A stretch of DNA of 64,000 bases from Hygrophila difformis (GCA_030278955.1 JAOANR010000003.1:29713227-29777226), one strand, 5' to 3'; positions 34,310 to 46,324 are shown, counted from the first letter of the stretch. Notes: a model not told the origin generated them from the sequence alone. Translations and numbers: made by a program.

Positions 34310-35813
34310 AAATGCGAGTGGACCAAAGCATGTGAGACTGCGTTTCAAGAGTTGAAGAAACGACTCACAACCACACCCGTATTAACCCTACCACCAGAGA
34401 ATGGTGACTTCGAAATTTACAGCGATGCTTCGAAGGAAGGTTTAGGTTGCGTCTTGATGCAAGACTCGAGAGTCGTAGCGTACGCATCACGCCAACTAAA
34501 ACCTCACAAGGAGAATTATCCGACACATGACCTGGCGTTGGCAGCGGTCGTTTTCGCTCTAAAGATATGGAGACATTATCTTTATGGGCGGAAGTGTCGA
34601 ATGTTCACCGACCACGCTTGAAATATATATTCACTTGGAAGGAGTTGAATTTGAGACAGCGAAGATGGTTGGAACTCATAAAAGACTACGATTTAGAGAT
34701 AGCATACCACGAGGGGAAGGCGAATGTGGTAGCCGATGCCCTAAGTCGGAAAACCCAACACGTGACAAACTCGTTGGTAATTCCGCCGGCATTGTACATG
34801 GAGTTAGCCAGATTGGAGTTAGAACTTGTGCATCCTGGCACGGTGAGAGAAACGATCAATGCCATGATCGTAGAAACTCCAATATTGGACGAGATTCGAC
34901 TCGCTCAACCGAGCGACCCGAAACTCGAGAAGATAAAAGGGTATATTGCCGAAGGAAAGGCAATAGGATTTGCTGTCCACGAGGATGGAAGCATCCGTTT
35001 TAAAGGGAGATGGTGTGTGCCCCCTTAAATGTGCCGAGTTGAAACAAAGGTTGATGGAGGAAGGGCACAACACGCCATATTCCGTACATCCCGGAGGTAA
35101 CAAGCTATACAACGATCTGAAGAAGATCTCTTGGTGGCCGGGAATGAAGAAGGAAGTGGCGAACTTCGTGGCGAGATGTCTCACCTGCCAAAAGGTTAAG
35201 GCAGTGCAACATAAACCCTTAGGATTGATGCAACCACTAGAGATTCCAAATTGGAAGTGGGATAGCATCTCGATGGACTTTGTCTCGGGATTACCTCGAT
35301 CACCTAAAGGCATGAACAAAATTTGGGTAAATGTGGATAGGCTAACGAAGACATCCATATTTATCCCAATGAAAGACACGTGGACTATGGACCAATTGGC
35401 CCGAGCCTACATCGATAATGTGGTACGACGACATGGAGTACCACATGATATCATTTCCGATAGAGACAGTAGAAAGAGTGGGGAATCTTGCATACCGACT
35501 AGCATTACCGCCACAATTTGCTCGTGTCCACGACGTGTTCCACGGCTCACAACTGAAGAAATACGTCCATGATCCGACCCACATACTCCAACCGGAGGAA
35601 ATTGAGCTGGACGATGACTTAAGCTACGAAGAAATTCCGGTGCGAATACTCGACAAGAAGGAGAGAGTAACAAGGAATAAGACCGCGAGAATGGTCAAGG
35701 TTCTTTGGTCTAACCACGAAGCCGAGACGGCAACGTGGGAGCTAGAAGCAGACATGAAGGATCGTTACCCAACCCTATTCCAAGACAGTGCAACAACAGT
35801 TATGGGGACATAA
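34310..35813 (+). pseudogene. Element C pol fragment: RNase H and deleted integrase
   Basis: Begins in the RT/RNase H linker ([16 protein letters not shown]), continues with [15 protein letters not shown], then RNase H, the integrase zinc region (HPGGNKLYND to CLTC), [13 protein letters not shown] and IISDRDS. Here the frame jumps straight to ERVGNLAYRLALPPQ, deleting the rest of the integrase core including the catalytic Glu. The tail VLWSNHEAETATWE is kept. Further lesions: a 4-bp deletion at 34617 and a 1-bp insertion near 35023. Closest to B pol but clearly diverged. Confidence 0.93.
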
Positions 35814-36096
35814 CTGTAATCTTAAGGGGGGAGGATGTGACGACCCGAAAATTTCCAGATATTTTATACGAATACTTTGTACCCCAAATAAAAAAATTCA
35901 AATTGTTTTGAACTACGTAATGACTTGATCCCTTCACGGGGTACGTAGGCAACTCGGAAATTTCAATTCTGGGTTCAGTCAAATAATAACAAACAACGAC
36001 ACACATTAATACAATCGCTTAATCAAACAATTCCCGAACTCGCGAGAGGATGAAGTGCAACTTCGAGGACGAAGTTGGTTCTTAAGGGGGGTAGAC
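35814..36096 (+). promoter_or_regulatory. Element C 3' untranslated region, hairpins and polypurine tract
   Basis: Includes CTACGT (35913-35918) pairing with ACGTAG (35943-35948) around CCC/GGG, the pre-PPT hairpin AACTTCG-AGGA-CGAAGTT (36059-36076), and CTTAAGGGGGGTAGAC abutting the 3' LTR. Same order as in B. Confidence 0.8.
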
Positions 36097-38596
36097 TGTA
36101 ATACCCGTAAATTTTATAATATAAAAATAGGAATTAATCCAATAGGAGAGAAGGTTTTGTTTCCGAGAACCCGTAGACGCGGAAATGCACGGAAATCAAA
36201 GGACGACGAATTAGAACCCGACGGACCAAAACCGACAGTCTTAAGATTTCAAGCATGAAATCGAATTGAGACGGAATAAATTTATGACGAGAAGCATAAT
36301 CCGGAAATGACCCGGAAAATCGAGCGCGGAAACGTGGAAGGATAGAAGTCCGAAAGAGAGGAGAAAAAGACCCGACGGATCGGATCGCACGGACCCGCCC
36401 GGACCGCAGTCCCGGCGGGGACCGCGCGCTGGCCAGGCGGGGTTTGGCCAAAAGGCGCGCCAACCCCGCGTGGCTCCACAGGTTTTGGCAACTTGCGCGT
36501 TTTCGGCGATTTCTTACCATAATTCGACCCCCCCGACTTTGGAAAGCAGATTTTGGTCGAGAGGAAAGCTTTTAGGGCAACCTAGGGCTGCCTCCTCACC
36601 CTTTCATCAGTCACAAAAACTCCCTCCACTCTCCCCAAACTCTCCCAAGCCAAAACACTCTCCCGACGAACTTCCGACGAACTTCCGGCGACTTCCGTCA
36701 ACCATCGACGACCATAGGCACGTGTAGATCAAGGTTTACACCCCTTAGATCGTTGGTAAGAAGTATCCAGATTCATCTACTCGTTTTTATCTCCAATTTT
36801 TAATCTAACTTTCGAATATTGGATTTGTAATCACGTTCGTGATCGAAGGAGGAAGATAACGTGTGCAAGGATCCGTTCGTAGTGTTTTCGGACAAGCCGA
36901 GCGACCCTAGGACGACTCAAGAACACAAACACAGTAAGTTGAGCCTTCCATATCAATACGGGTGGTTTAGGGGCGTCCCATATAGTTGTAATGCGACAAA
37001 ACGTAAAAACCGAAATTAAAAACCCCAATACGCGCAGTTTTTGAAATCTGTCTAAAACTCATATTTCGAGGATTTAATCCGGGAAACTCAAAACTAGACT
37101 TTTAATCCTAACACATAAATCTAGGTTGTGTAAAAATTTCAGATATTTTCGTTAACTTTTGCTATTTTAAATCGCATCGAAAAGAAACTGTTTTGATAAA
37201 ACGTGTTTGAAATCTGCCTATGAACATGTCCGAACTTAGTGAGTCTGTTTCTATATTTTGTATTCCGATTTGATCTTTGCAATCTAAATGAAAGTTGTAG
37301 ATAATCATGTCTAGTATATGTGGTTAAAATTTCAGAATTTTTTGAGTCCATTTGATATGTCAAAAAGCCAATTTTTCGAACTGTGACAAATCTGTTTCGG
37401 GACAGTAAACTGCTTCCGCATTAAACTCGATTTTTGACATGTTTCCTCAACTTATTTCGAGAAAGTTAAAACACGAAAGTTGTTCCTTAGGGTGTTTTCC
37501 ATAGACTGTGAAATTTTCAGATTTTTAGGACTTAAACCGAATTTTTAAATTGAAAAGGAGTAAACTGTGACGCCAAGTTACTTTAAAATCGAAGGATTTT
37601 GAAATTTCGAAACGAACGATCAAAGATTTGAAATACGATACATCTATACTTTTGAAAAACCCCGATATATTAAATCTAAACGATACATGAGATACTTGGG
37701 TGGAGGGTGAGTGCTCTGCAGGGTGCCCCTCTAGCCTTTCTCTTCGGGCCTATAATGGACGAGAGAATTTGATGAGATATTACGCCAATCGGCGGGAGAT
37801 ACATGGCCTACTCTCTCGGGTTGTCCGTATGGATTTCCCGAGGCTCCGGAGTGGTACTGAGTATGGCAGATACGGCTGCGGCCGCCGGATCACCGGCTAA
37901 ACGAGATACTTACGAAACGGCTGCGGCCGCCGGATCACCGGCTATACAAAACACTGAGAAATGGTTACGTGACGGGGAAATAAAAGATTTAATATTTTTA
38001 AGTATTTATTTATTTTTGCATGTCTTTAAATTATGCATTTAAATTATGTCTTTAAATTTCATATCATGACTAAATTGTTATTGTGGATTAAATGCATGTT
38101 CAAGTACACAATTAAAATATTATTTCCTTTAAATTTTGTGAATGCATGTTAGGAGTGAAATTTTAAATTATCTAATTAAATCCCTTTATTGCTATGTTAG
38201 GATCGACTTACTCAGTATTTTATATACTGATAAAATTGTTGTTTTCTCTTTTCCTTTCAGAGTATGAAGATAATGCATGAGCATATGCATTGGGGGATGG
38301 AAAAACTTTAACATTATTTTTTTATTGCTTTTATGATACTTGCATAACGGGCATGTAAATCCCGAGTTTTGGCCATGTCGGCCCACTTTACATTTTCTGC
38401 TGCGATATATTATTACTACTACTATGTGTGTGGATGATACTTAATATTATTTTTAAATAGATTCCGGACTTGTTTTTAAACCTTTTTGCAATACCTATAG
38501 CCTTGCATCTCTTTGGCAAGCTCGGAGAATCCGTGTCTTGCTAGAGAGATGTGGCGGTGACATCCCGGCCTGGGTTATCAAATCCGGGGTGTTACA
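36097..38596 (+). repeat. Element C 3' LTR
   Basis: 2500 bp, near-identical to 28129-30627 with scattered single changes. Ends GGTGTTACA followed by the CATGT duplication. GC-rich duplicated block at about 37870-37945. Confidence 0.94.
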
Positions 38597-38790
38597 CATG
38601 TGGTGCTCGATCGAACTAAGAAGAGCCGTACGCTTCGGGGTTTTATTTTAATTTGTTTTATTTCGTTTTTTTTTTGTACGGACAGGTCTGTCCGGTTTTT
38701 TTTCGATTTATTATAAATAAATCGGGCATTTTATTTCCTCAAAAGAAATTTTAGTACAAAGGTATGGATATTTTCCTAGCAAAATAGTAT

Positions 38791-39141
38791 CTAAAAATAG
38801 AATCTCCAGCGTCTCAAGACGTCCTCCGGTGGGGTAGCGGGATCCTCCTCCGGGTCTTTCTCCTCCGAACTTGGCGGCAGTAGATCGTCAAAGATAGTGT
38901 TCAAGTCTTGCCCATGGGCATCGATGTGTTCCTTCAGTATTAGGTTTTGTGTAGTGAGGGTTTGGACTTGGCGTTCGAGTTGGTTTATGCGGTGGTGATC
39001 CGGCTCTCTCAAGTTGCCCATGTGGTGCAAATTGGCCTCCAATTGAGTCATACGGTATTTCATTTGCTCTATGGCTTGTTGGGAATCAAGGTGAACGTTC
39101 ATCATTTTGATCATCAACTGCATCATATCTTGACTAGCCAT
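38791..39141 (-). CDS. ORF0 of element B unit 2
   Basis: 116 aa, a few substitutions from the unit 1 copy (for example MTQLEANL and DDLLPPSSEEKDPEEDP). It lies on the right side of the C insertion, which separates it from its gag (26757-28035). Open reading frame kept. An ATG at 39150 gives three extra residues. Confidence 0.7.
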   Translation of the reverse strand: MASQDMMQLMIKMMNVHLDSQQAIEQMKYRMTQLEANLHHMGNLREPDHHRINQLERQVQTLTTQNLILKEHIDAHGQDLNTIFDDLLPPSSEEKDPEEDPATPPEDVLRRWRFYF

Positions 39142-39169
39142 CTCGCGCAAGCAAAAGATCTAAGTTAAC

Positions 39170-39284
39170 ATTCGCCAAGATTCTAGGTTAAATTTCGTCA
39201 AGATTCTAAGTTCAAGTTCGCCAAGATTCTAAGTTCGAATTCGCCAAGATTCTAAGTTCGAATTCGCCAAGATTCTAAGTTCAT
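39170..39284 (-). repeat. Five 23-bp tandem repeats in the B unit 2 leader
   Basis: Same unit, number and order as 20231-20343, with one C-to-T change in the second copy. Confidence 0.85.
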
Positions 39285-39489
39285 AAAAGAGATGCAATAT
39301 GCAAATGCAAATGATGATTTCCCCCCAAAAATAATTTAATGCACTATATATATATATATTTTTCCATGGGTTTAAAAATAAAAAATTTCCATAGAAATAA
39401 TACTTTAAAATTTAAAATAATAGTCAAAATATTAATAGTAGTTTAAAAAAATAGTAAGGGTTTAAAAATAATAGTTTAAAAATAGCCGG

Positions 39490-39501
39490 TCTCTGATACC
39501 A
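39490..39501 (-). promoter_or_regulatory. Primer binding site, element B unit 2
   Basis: TGGTATCAGAGA on the coding strand, 3 nt from LTR 3; identical to unit 1. Confidence 0.9.
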
Positions 39502-39504
39502 ACT

Positions 39505-42021
39505 TGTAACACCCCGATTTTTGGTCACCCAGGTCGGGATGTCACCGCCACACCTCCCTAGTAAGACACGGTTTCTCCGACTTACTAAAGAGATGCAAGG
39601 CTAGGTATTCAGTGTTTAAAAGCTTTGAAACCATTTGCAAACAGCCCATACAATGTAATCTCGAAAATAATAATATCATAGCGCAGCGGAAAAAGTATTT
39701 AAGTATAATATTGCAGCGGAAATGTAAATACGACCAACATGGTCAAAACTCGGGTTAAACAGACCCGTTTATTCTAATGTCTAATGCAGGAATTTAAATA
39801 ATAAAGTTCGCAAAAATTATGGTTCCCCCATCCATGAACGTGCTCATGATCATTCCACATACTCTGTAAGGAAAAAGGAAAATAAAATGGTTTGGTCAGC
39901 ACAACTTGCTGAGTAAGTTAACACATGCATGATCGTAGGGTTTAAAAGCCATTAATTTAATATTTACATAAAAGCATGATAATATTCATAAATAATTTAG
40001 ATGAAGCCATAAGTAATTTAAATAAAGCATTTAATAATTTAAGAACAACAATTAAAAATATTTAACTATCCCCATTACTCCCAAGATAATATAGCAAGTA
40101 TTTCACGATTGCATCGCAATCTCGTCAATTTAGCCGGAAACCGGCGGCCGCAGCCGTATCCGCCATACCCAGTACCACTCCGGAGCCACGAGAAACCCAT
40201 AAGGATATTCACGAGAGTGTAGGCCATATATCTCATGCCGTTTTGGCAACATATCTCAAATATTTCGCGCGGGGTCACCATCGTCCATATAGGCACGAAG
40301 TGAATCGTTAGGAGGGCACCCTGCAGAGCACTCACCCCCTAATTTTAACGATCAAGTTCGTAAAGGGGATTTTCCTAATTTCCAGATTTCATATCATTAT
40401 TTCAAAGAGTCTTCTACTCGTTTAAACCTTAAAGGCTAGTTTCACCGTTTCAACAAGATTTCAAGATTTGACTCGGTCAACCACAGTTTACTCTAAAATT
40501 CAGTAAAAATCGGGTTTAACTCCAAAAATTCTGAAATTTCACCACTCCCTCAGAAACGTCGAGATGAACAACTTTCGTGTTTTCACTTTTTCAATCCGAG
40601 TTACCGAAATAGGTCAAAATCATCAATTTTCGTCATAACCTAAATCTGTCCGAAATTCGTATACAGCAGTTCAAGATTATCAAGATCTAACATAGCAAAT
40701 CAACTCCAAATTTAATGAAATTTTATAGAGATCATCTTAAGACATTTATCTATAACTTTCATGTTCGGCCAAAGATCTAAATCGGTCTAGACCCTATGTC
40801 AAAAACGTGATCAAGATCGGACCTAAGTTCTGTCAAGAATTTCAAGATCCAATTTCAAGCAGTTCGGTTTCGGTTGGTTTTCACACATCAAATCGTCTCT
40901 AAAAATTCTGAAAATTTTACAGTAGATAGATCTAAGCCTTAGGAACGTTTTTCGTGTTTAAGTTTTTCCATTTGAAGTCGTTTTAAGGTTCGGAAAAATT
41001 CGTCAAAACTGTTGCGTTGGTAGAAAACATACATTGACAGATTTTCGCAAGATTCGATTAAGCTTTTAGGTTTTGTGTTTTAATTACTCCCAAAACCATG
41101 TAAGTATTACTTACAGATTTGTAGATATCCGGGATCGTCTATTTCGAAGGCGTGGCTTCCAGTCCTCCGTCTATCCTCTCTGTTTGTCGGGTTCTACGTT
41201 CTAGATCCGATTCGGGGCGTAGAAAGAAAAATAAGAAGATTAGGATTCGTTTTCGAATCAAAACATAAGAGACGAATGGATCGGAACTTACCACGATGTC
41301 TAGGAGACTCTGATTTTCGTCCAAATCAGTCTCGCCTTGGTTTCGTGCCTCCGACGACTCCGGAATTAGGGTTTTCGGACGTATAGAGAGTTGTAGGGTT
41401 TTGGAAAAGTATTCGGAGCTTTTAAGAGGTCTTATTTATAGTTAAACAAGCCCTAGGGACGCCCAAGGTCTGCCCTAGGAGTCTTGAGCCGAAAGGTGTT
41501 CAACCGAAGTCGGAAAATCCGGATTCGAGCGAGAAAATCTCGCACGGGCGAATCTGTCCGACGGCGCGGTCGTGGCGCGCCCTTCCCTCTTTGACCGCGC
41601 GGCCACCGCGCCGAACTCGCCTGGACTTCGGTCCGGGCGGGTCGTGCGATCCGTCGTGCTTTTCCTCCTCTCTTTCGGACTTCTATCCCTCTATGCTCCC
41701 GAATTCTGATTTTCCGGGGTATCTTCGGGTTTCTACTTTCTCTCTAAATTTTTACTCAGGTCTAGTTGGTCATTTGGACTCGGATCCTCGAGTTCATTGG
41801 TGTCGGGTTTCGGTGTACAATTTGCTTATCCTTAATCAATTCTTTTTATTAAATTCATTTAATTTCTTTTTAAGTTAAATCTCATTTCTCATTTCCTTAT
41901 CTTTATTTATTTATTTATTTGCTGGATTTAGAATTTATTTATTTATGGTATTTATTGTATTTATTGTTTATTTATTTAATTTATTGTTTTATTTTATGTT
42001 GGAAAATTCTCGGGTATTACA
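39505..42021 (-). repeat. Element B LTR 3 (outer, 5' side)
   Basis: 2517 bp. Its outer end is followed by the AATAA duplication and then element A leader. Module hairpin at 39896-39912, U5 hairpin at 39551-39595. A few loop and arm changes relative to LTRs 1 and 2. Confidence 0.94.
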
Positions 42022-42257
42022 AATAAATAAATGTATGCACAGTCCTCAATGACTGTGAAATCACAAGGATCCTGACTGGAGTACTATTGTTCTTCCATAG
42101 TTCCCCAACTGTGGCACAACCTGGTATGCGCAAAACATCAACAAAAATAAATAAGAAGAATGCAATTCTACATTATATGTATCCCACACACATCTCAACA
42201 CCTATGTCTACACCAATTTTAATATAATAAAAGAGCACACAGGCTCTGATACCACTC
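42022..42257 (-). promoter_or_regulatory. Element A leader and primer binding site
   Basis: The primer site is 42241-42254 (TGGTATCAGAGCCT on the coding strand), a full match to initiator tRNA-Met, 3 nt from the 5' LTR. The remaining 220 bp is AT-rich leader, cut by element B. Confidence 0.9.
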
Positions 42258-44398
42258 TGTAACGCCCCGAAAATTCAAACCTGATTTTCGCAAGCATTAC
42301 CACCGTACTAACTATCCTAAACTAGTGGCCAGCTAATTTAAAACAGCTAGTATAAGGTTGAGTAAACCAAAAGTGATCATCTGATTAGTCCAGTTTAATG
42401 CAGAAGCTAACATAAATTAAAAAAACATAGGCACATAAAAATTCTCACATAACAACTAAATCATAATTCCAATAAAATCAGCTAGGCTACCAGCCTCACA
42501 ATTCAACATCAGGCTATCTGTCAATATATCAAAGAGGGCTACTAGCCAAAAGCAGTAAAGCACATACTCGAAACAAGGTCAAAGGCCGAGATAAAATAAA
42601 TCGTAGGCTCACAGGCCTAAACTAGCAATGATCCAAGTGCCACAGATAAAACAGCAACAGAGTAACACATAAACACATATAAAAGATGAACATGCAAATC
42701 CTATCTATGTGATCTCTCATCCCCATACTCAATCATGCTCCAGCGCCTCCAGCAGGATCTATATAACAGACAAAAGCAAAGGGAGTCAGTACAACGTACT
42801 GAGCAAGGCTACATGCCGGGGAGTAAGGGAAATCAGTGCAACAGTAAATAATAATAATGAATAATACATAATAATAATAACATGAATAATATGGCAGAAT
42901 ATAAATAAAGCAAACAAACATCACACCGTCCCGTACCGGTGCTTCAACCACAATCATACAATTTATGCATGTGATACAGGACCTAACATACACCTATATA
43001 CTCTATATGCAAATGCAATGAATATGCCTAGCCCGCACCTAAAAACCCGGGCGGTATGAACCTACGGGTGACGATATCATCAACTCCAACCCGTTACAGG
43101 GTAACATACACCATCCCCGCAGGGATCACAGGCATCAGAGCAAAATCACAGGCAGAACAGCCAAATCACAGGTATCACAGCCAAGTTACACGCAATAACA
43201 GCCATATCATACACCCCGCAGGGTCATCGAGATTCAACAACACCTGTGAAGGCTACCTGATCAATCATATCACAAGGCATAACAGCCAATAATCCAGACA
43301 TAACAGCCAATATCCAGGCATAACAACCAATATCCACCCTGCATGGCTATCGGGACTCAACAACACCGGTGAGGGCTGCCCGATCAAATTACATCATCAT
43401 AACAACCCATCGGATCCATATTTATCAATACCAATGCAATGTCATGCATATATGAGTATAACAAGATGATTTAACACCTAACTCTAGGTTCGCATGCTCT
43501 TCAACGCATTAGATATCTAGACAAAGCCCCTAGGCTTAAGCACAACTTCACAATTCATCAAACACGAAACGTAATCACGCTTAAGCACAAATTCAGAATT
43601 CATCATACACGAAAAATAATCATCAAACACAACAATTCCATCAAGCCATTCAACAATTTCCACGGGTTAATTATACAATCCATAACCTTCGAATAATTAT
43701 AGGAGAAGTTTAAACCAACATTGGAGTAAAAATCAAAGCACGAAGACGTCGCACGCGCAAGACAGCAGCACGGCTGCCGCGCTGCTTGGAACCCCGCGGT
43801 GGTGGCGCGGTTCCTGTCCAGACCGCGCCGTGGGCGCGTCGTTTGCGGCTGTCCGGTGATTTCGCCAGAATTCACCCCTCAATACCTCCCAAACACGTAA
43901 TTTAAGCCATAAAACCCTTGCCTTGGTGTTTTGTGCGATCAAAAACACTTCCGGGATGTCCGATTCGCACTCGATCGATCAAACCAAAATCCCCAAATCC
44001 TACCATTTCAAAACATCACCAAATCACCACCAAAACGAGCGAAATAAAAATCAATACGAAGAAGACAACGAGGAGAAACACTTATCACCAACCAATCGAA
44101 CAATAGCTCAAGAAAACGATGATTTGAGTGCATCCAAAATCACTCCCAAATCATCCAACACGTCGGTCTCCTCTCTTTCCTTCTCCTGTTTCTTCACAAT
44201 TTTGGCCAAATTACAAATTGACCCCCTTTTAATTCCAATTCCTAGATATTTACAAATAGCCCATTCTCACTTACATTTGACTCAATTGAAACCCATCCGG
44301 ACTCGGGTGAAATTTAGCCAATTACCGGAATAGTTATACGGTCCAATTTAAATAAGTCAGCCTTATACAGTCCAATTTAAATAAGTCGGGTTATTACA
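42258..44398 (-). repeat. Element A 5' LTR
   Basis: 2141 bp. Coding strand TGTAATAACCCGAC to GGGGCGTTACA. It keeps the site lacking the MITE at 6105-6363. It has an extra tandem copy of a CAATTTAAATAAGTC segment near 44345-44388 and a short duplication at 43570-43625. Palindrome at 42786-42802. Confidence 0.93.
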
Positions 44399-44403
44399 AA
44401 GTC

Positions 44404-44483
44404 AGTTTGTATTTAATTATATTTCCTAAAAAATAGGACAATTAAAGTGAGACGAACCAAAAAGAAAAGTGGGGTGGATGGAG
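44404..44483. mobile_element. Right part of the Stowaway-like MITE split by element A
   Basis: Ends AAGTGGGGTGGATGGAG followed by TA (44484-44485). The reverse complement (CTCCATCCACCCCACT) matches the start of the 5265 piece with a few differences. Confidence 0.65.
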
Positions 44484-44821
44484 TATGATTTATGTAGCAC
44501 AAGTAATGCTTCCAAACAAGTGATACTAATCAGGGCCCAAATGCTTTGGGAAAAAAAATTTCTTTATATAACTCTTCATTCGATTTATAATAATTAAAAA
44601 TATATTACTCCATCTATTCCATTAATATTTACCCTATGATGTGTTCCCTGACTCTTAACTTTTTAGTTGGGTGTTCGATTCCTACCCGACCTTCTATACC
44701 TTCTTTTTATTCCCTTTTAATTTTTGTGGCTTGGGCTACCACACACATTTGCCGACACATAATTATCAATGTTTACCAAAAAATATATTTACACTATGAT
44801 TTGCCTTTAAGTTTATATATA

Positions 44822-44942
44822 GTGGATGTTTGGGAGTCAGCAGATCTGCTAGCAGTTAGCAGATTTGGAGAGCAGATTGTGAGACAATTCTCTCTCCAGA
44901 TCCGCTATCCGCTAGCGGATCCGGCGGCTCCCAAACATCCCC
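44822..44942. mobile_element. 121-bp foldback MITE, copy 1
   Basis: Ends GTGGATGTTTGGGAG and CTCCCAAACATCCCC, flanked by ATA on both sides (44819-44821, 44943-44945). The interior is also partly palindromic (CAGATCTGCTAGC against GCTAGCGGATC). A second copy of the same length is at 60565-60685. A 3-bp AT-rich duplication suggests a PIF/Harbinger-type source. Confidence 0.7.
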
Positions 44943-45130
44943 ATAGTATGTGTATTTTAGCTATGGTAGAAAATAATTTTTATAATTTCGCCCCCAGCTC
45001 AAAAATTGCTATAAATTTTTTTATAAAACTTTGTGAATTTTAGCTATAGTAGATGGCAACTTTCTATAAATCTATATAAATATAAAAATACCTTGATAAA
45101 AACATTATATGTTTATTAAAAAGATATACT

Positions 45131-45290
45131 TTTTTACTGCTAAACGAATGGTGTGTTTGTGATTGTAGGAACAAGTCTGGGGTTTGCATTACAGTTCGGA
45201 CTTATGTATTGCTTTTTGCCTTGATATGGTGGTAAATGAAATCACACTTATCCTCAAAAATAAAAAATAAAAAAATATACTATTATATTT
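45131..45290 (+). mobile_element. Possible 5'-truncated LINE 3' end
   Basis: Non-coding text ending CACACTTATCCTCAAAAAT and an A-rich run resembles the 3' tails of the LINEs here. ATATACT occurs on both sides as a possible duplication. Weak. Confidence 0.3.
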
Positions 45291-46324
45291 TATCTATCTA
45301 TCTATATAATAAATCTTGAATATTTTTTGGCATGTACAAACTGTATTGTCTTTATTGAATCTTATATTCTTATCCTAATTTTTATTAAAAATATAAACTC
45401 AATGTTACATCTATAAATCATTATAAGATATCATAAAACACATATCTACGGTTATTAACACCACACATCATAAACGCCACATCATCATCTCTAAAATACC
45501 AAATGCTGCCACGTGACATCTATATAATAAATTTTGAATTAAATAAATCTATTTTAAATATTCTTCAAAAATATCTTTCTAAGATTTCAACTATATTTAG
45601 AAAATAAATCTATATATTAATATAAAAGATCTTGAGAAAGATCTTTCTATGTATTTTAAAAATATATAAATTGAAAAAAAATTAAATTATATAATTATAT
45701 TTATATTTTGTAAATATATATAAAATTATATAATATTATAAATTCTTTATCTTTATATATAATATTTTTGGGTGACATTTATATATAATATTTTTAAATA
45801 AATATTTATTATAATTATATTAAAATTTGAACCTCAAATATTAACAGAATCAATAAGCTACAAACTTTTTAATTAGTTATAATCAGTCAATTTATCAAAG
45901 AAATATATATTTAATATTAAATATAAATTTATGGATGTTACACAACATAATATAATGCGGAGTAAAACATATTTTTTTTTCCAAAAAAATAGAGGCAAAA
46001 TAAAAACTTTGAAAAGTTGATGAGTGTTAAAATAATGTTTCCAAGGAAAATGAAGAAATTGGTTGTTTTTCTAATTTTATAAAGTTGGGCCTTTTCTTTG
46101 CCAAAAAAATTAGTTTAAGTACTAATTTTAGAATTTTTTTTTTTTAATTGGGGTATATTTTTGGAAATTGCTTTTTTCCCCTTAAGAAAAGAAAAGACAA
46201 CAAAAAAGTACATATAGAATTCTTTAAAAATTCTAGGGATAATAGTCAAAATGGACAATATATTAGGAAGTAAAATGATTTTTTTAGAACCTAATAATGC
46301 AAGCAAATAATTTATTCGAATTTT

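Larger units (their letters stand above)
28129..38596 (+). mobile_element. LTR retrotransposon C: chimeric, non-autonomous, inserted in element B
   Basis: 10,468 bp with 5-bp duplications CATGT (28124-28128 and 38597-38601). LTRs 28129-30627 and 36097-38596 are nearly identical, so insertion is recent. Unit 1 of B shows the uninterrupted target at about 19660. Inside: primer site, ORF0, a 2.2-kb antisense gene, then a pol fragment with RNase H and part of integrase, and a purine tract. Gag, protease and reverse transcriptase are absent, so it must have moved with proteins from a relative. Its LTR ends and pol relate it to B. Confidence 0.94.
12092..42021 (-). mobile_element. LTR retrotransposon B complex: LTR-internal-LTR-internal-LTR (Tekay-like gypsy)
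   Basis: Three LTRs (12092-14610, 20566-23081, 39505-42021) alternate with two internal regions, each with its own primer site, ORF0, gag-pol and polypurine tract. Only the outermost ends carry the 5-bp duplication AATAA (12087-12091 and 42022-42026), so this is one insertion that later gained a unit, most simply by unequal crossing-over between LTRs. Internal region 2 is interrupted by element C. All B units are coded on the minus strand. Confidence 0.93.
5497..44398 (-). mobile_element. LTR retrotransposon A (Ty3/gypsy, Tekay-like), host of the nested insertions
   Basis: Bounded by 5-bp duplications AAGTC at 5492-5496 and 44399-44403. LTRs begin TG and end CA on the coding (minus) strand: 5' LTR 42258-44398, 3' LTR 5497-7846. 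The primer site matches initiator tRNA-Met and there is a clear polypurine tract. Span 38.9 kb, of which element B and its nested cargo account for about 29.9 kb; A itself is about 9 kb. The pol frame is heavily mutated and gag is not recognisable. The two LTRs show many point differences and several indels, so A looks older than B and C. Confidence 0.92.

Noticed and set aside
45301..45530. Two separate Helitrons from the two TCTATATAATAAA starts
   Set aside because: Only one convincing 3' end was found, so only one element is annotated, with the start left open.
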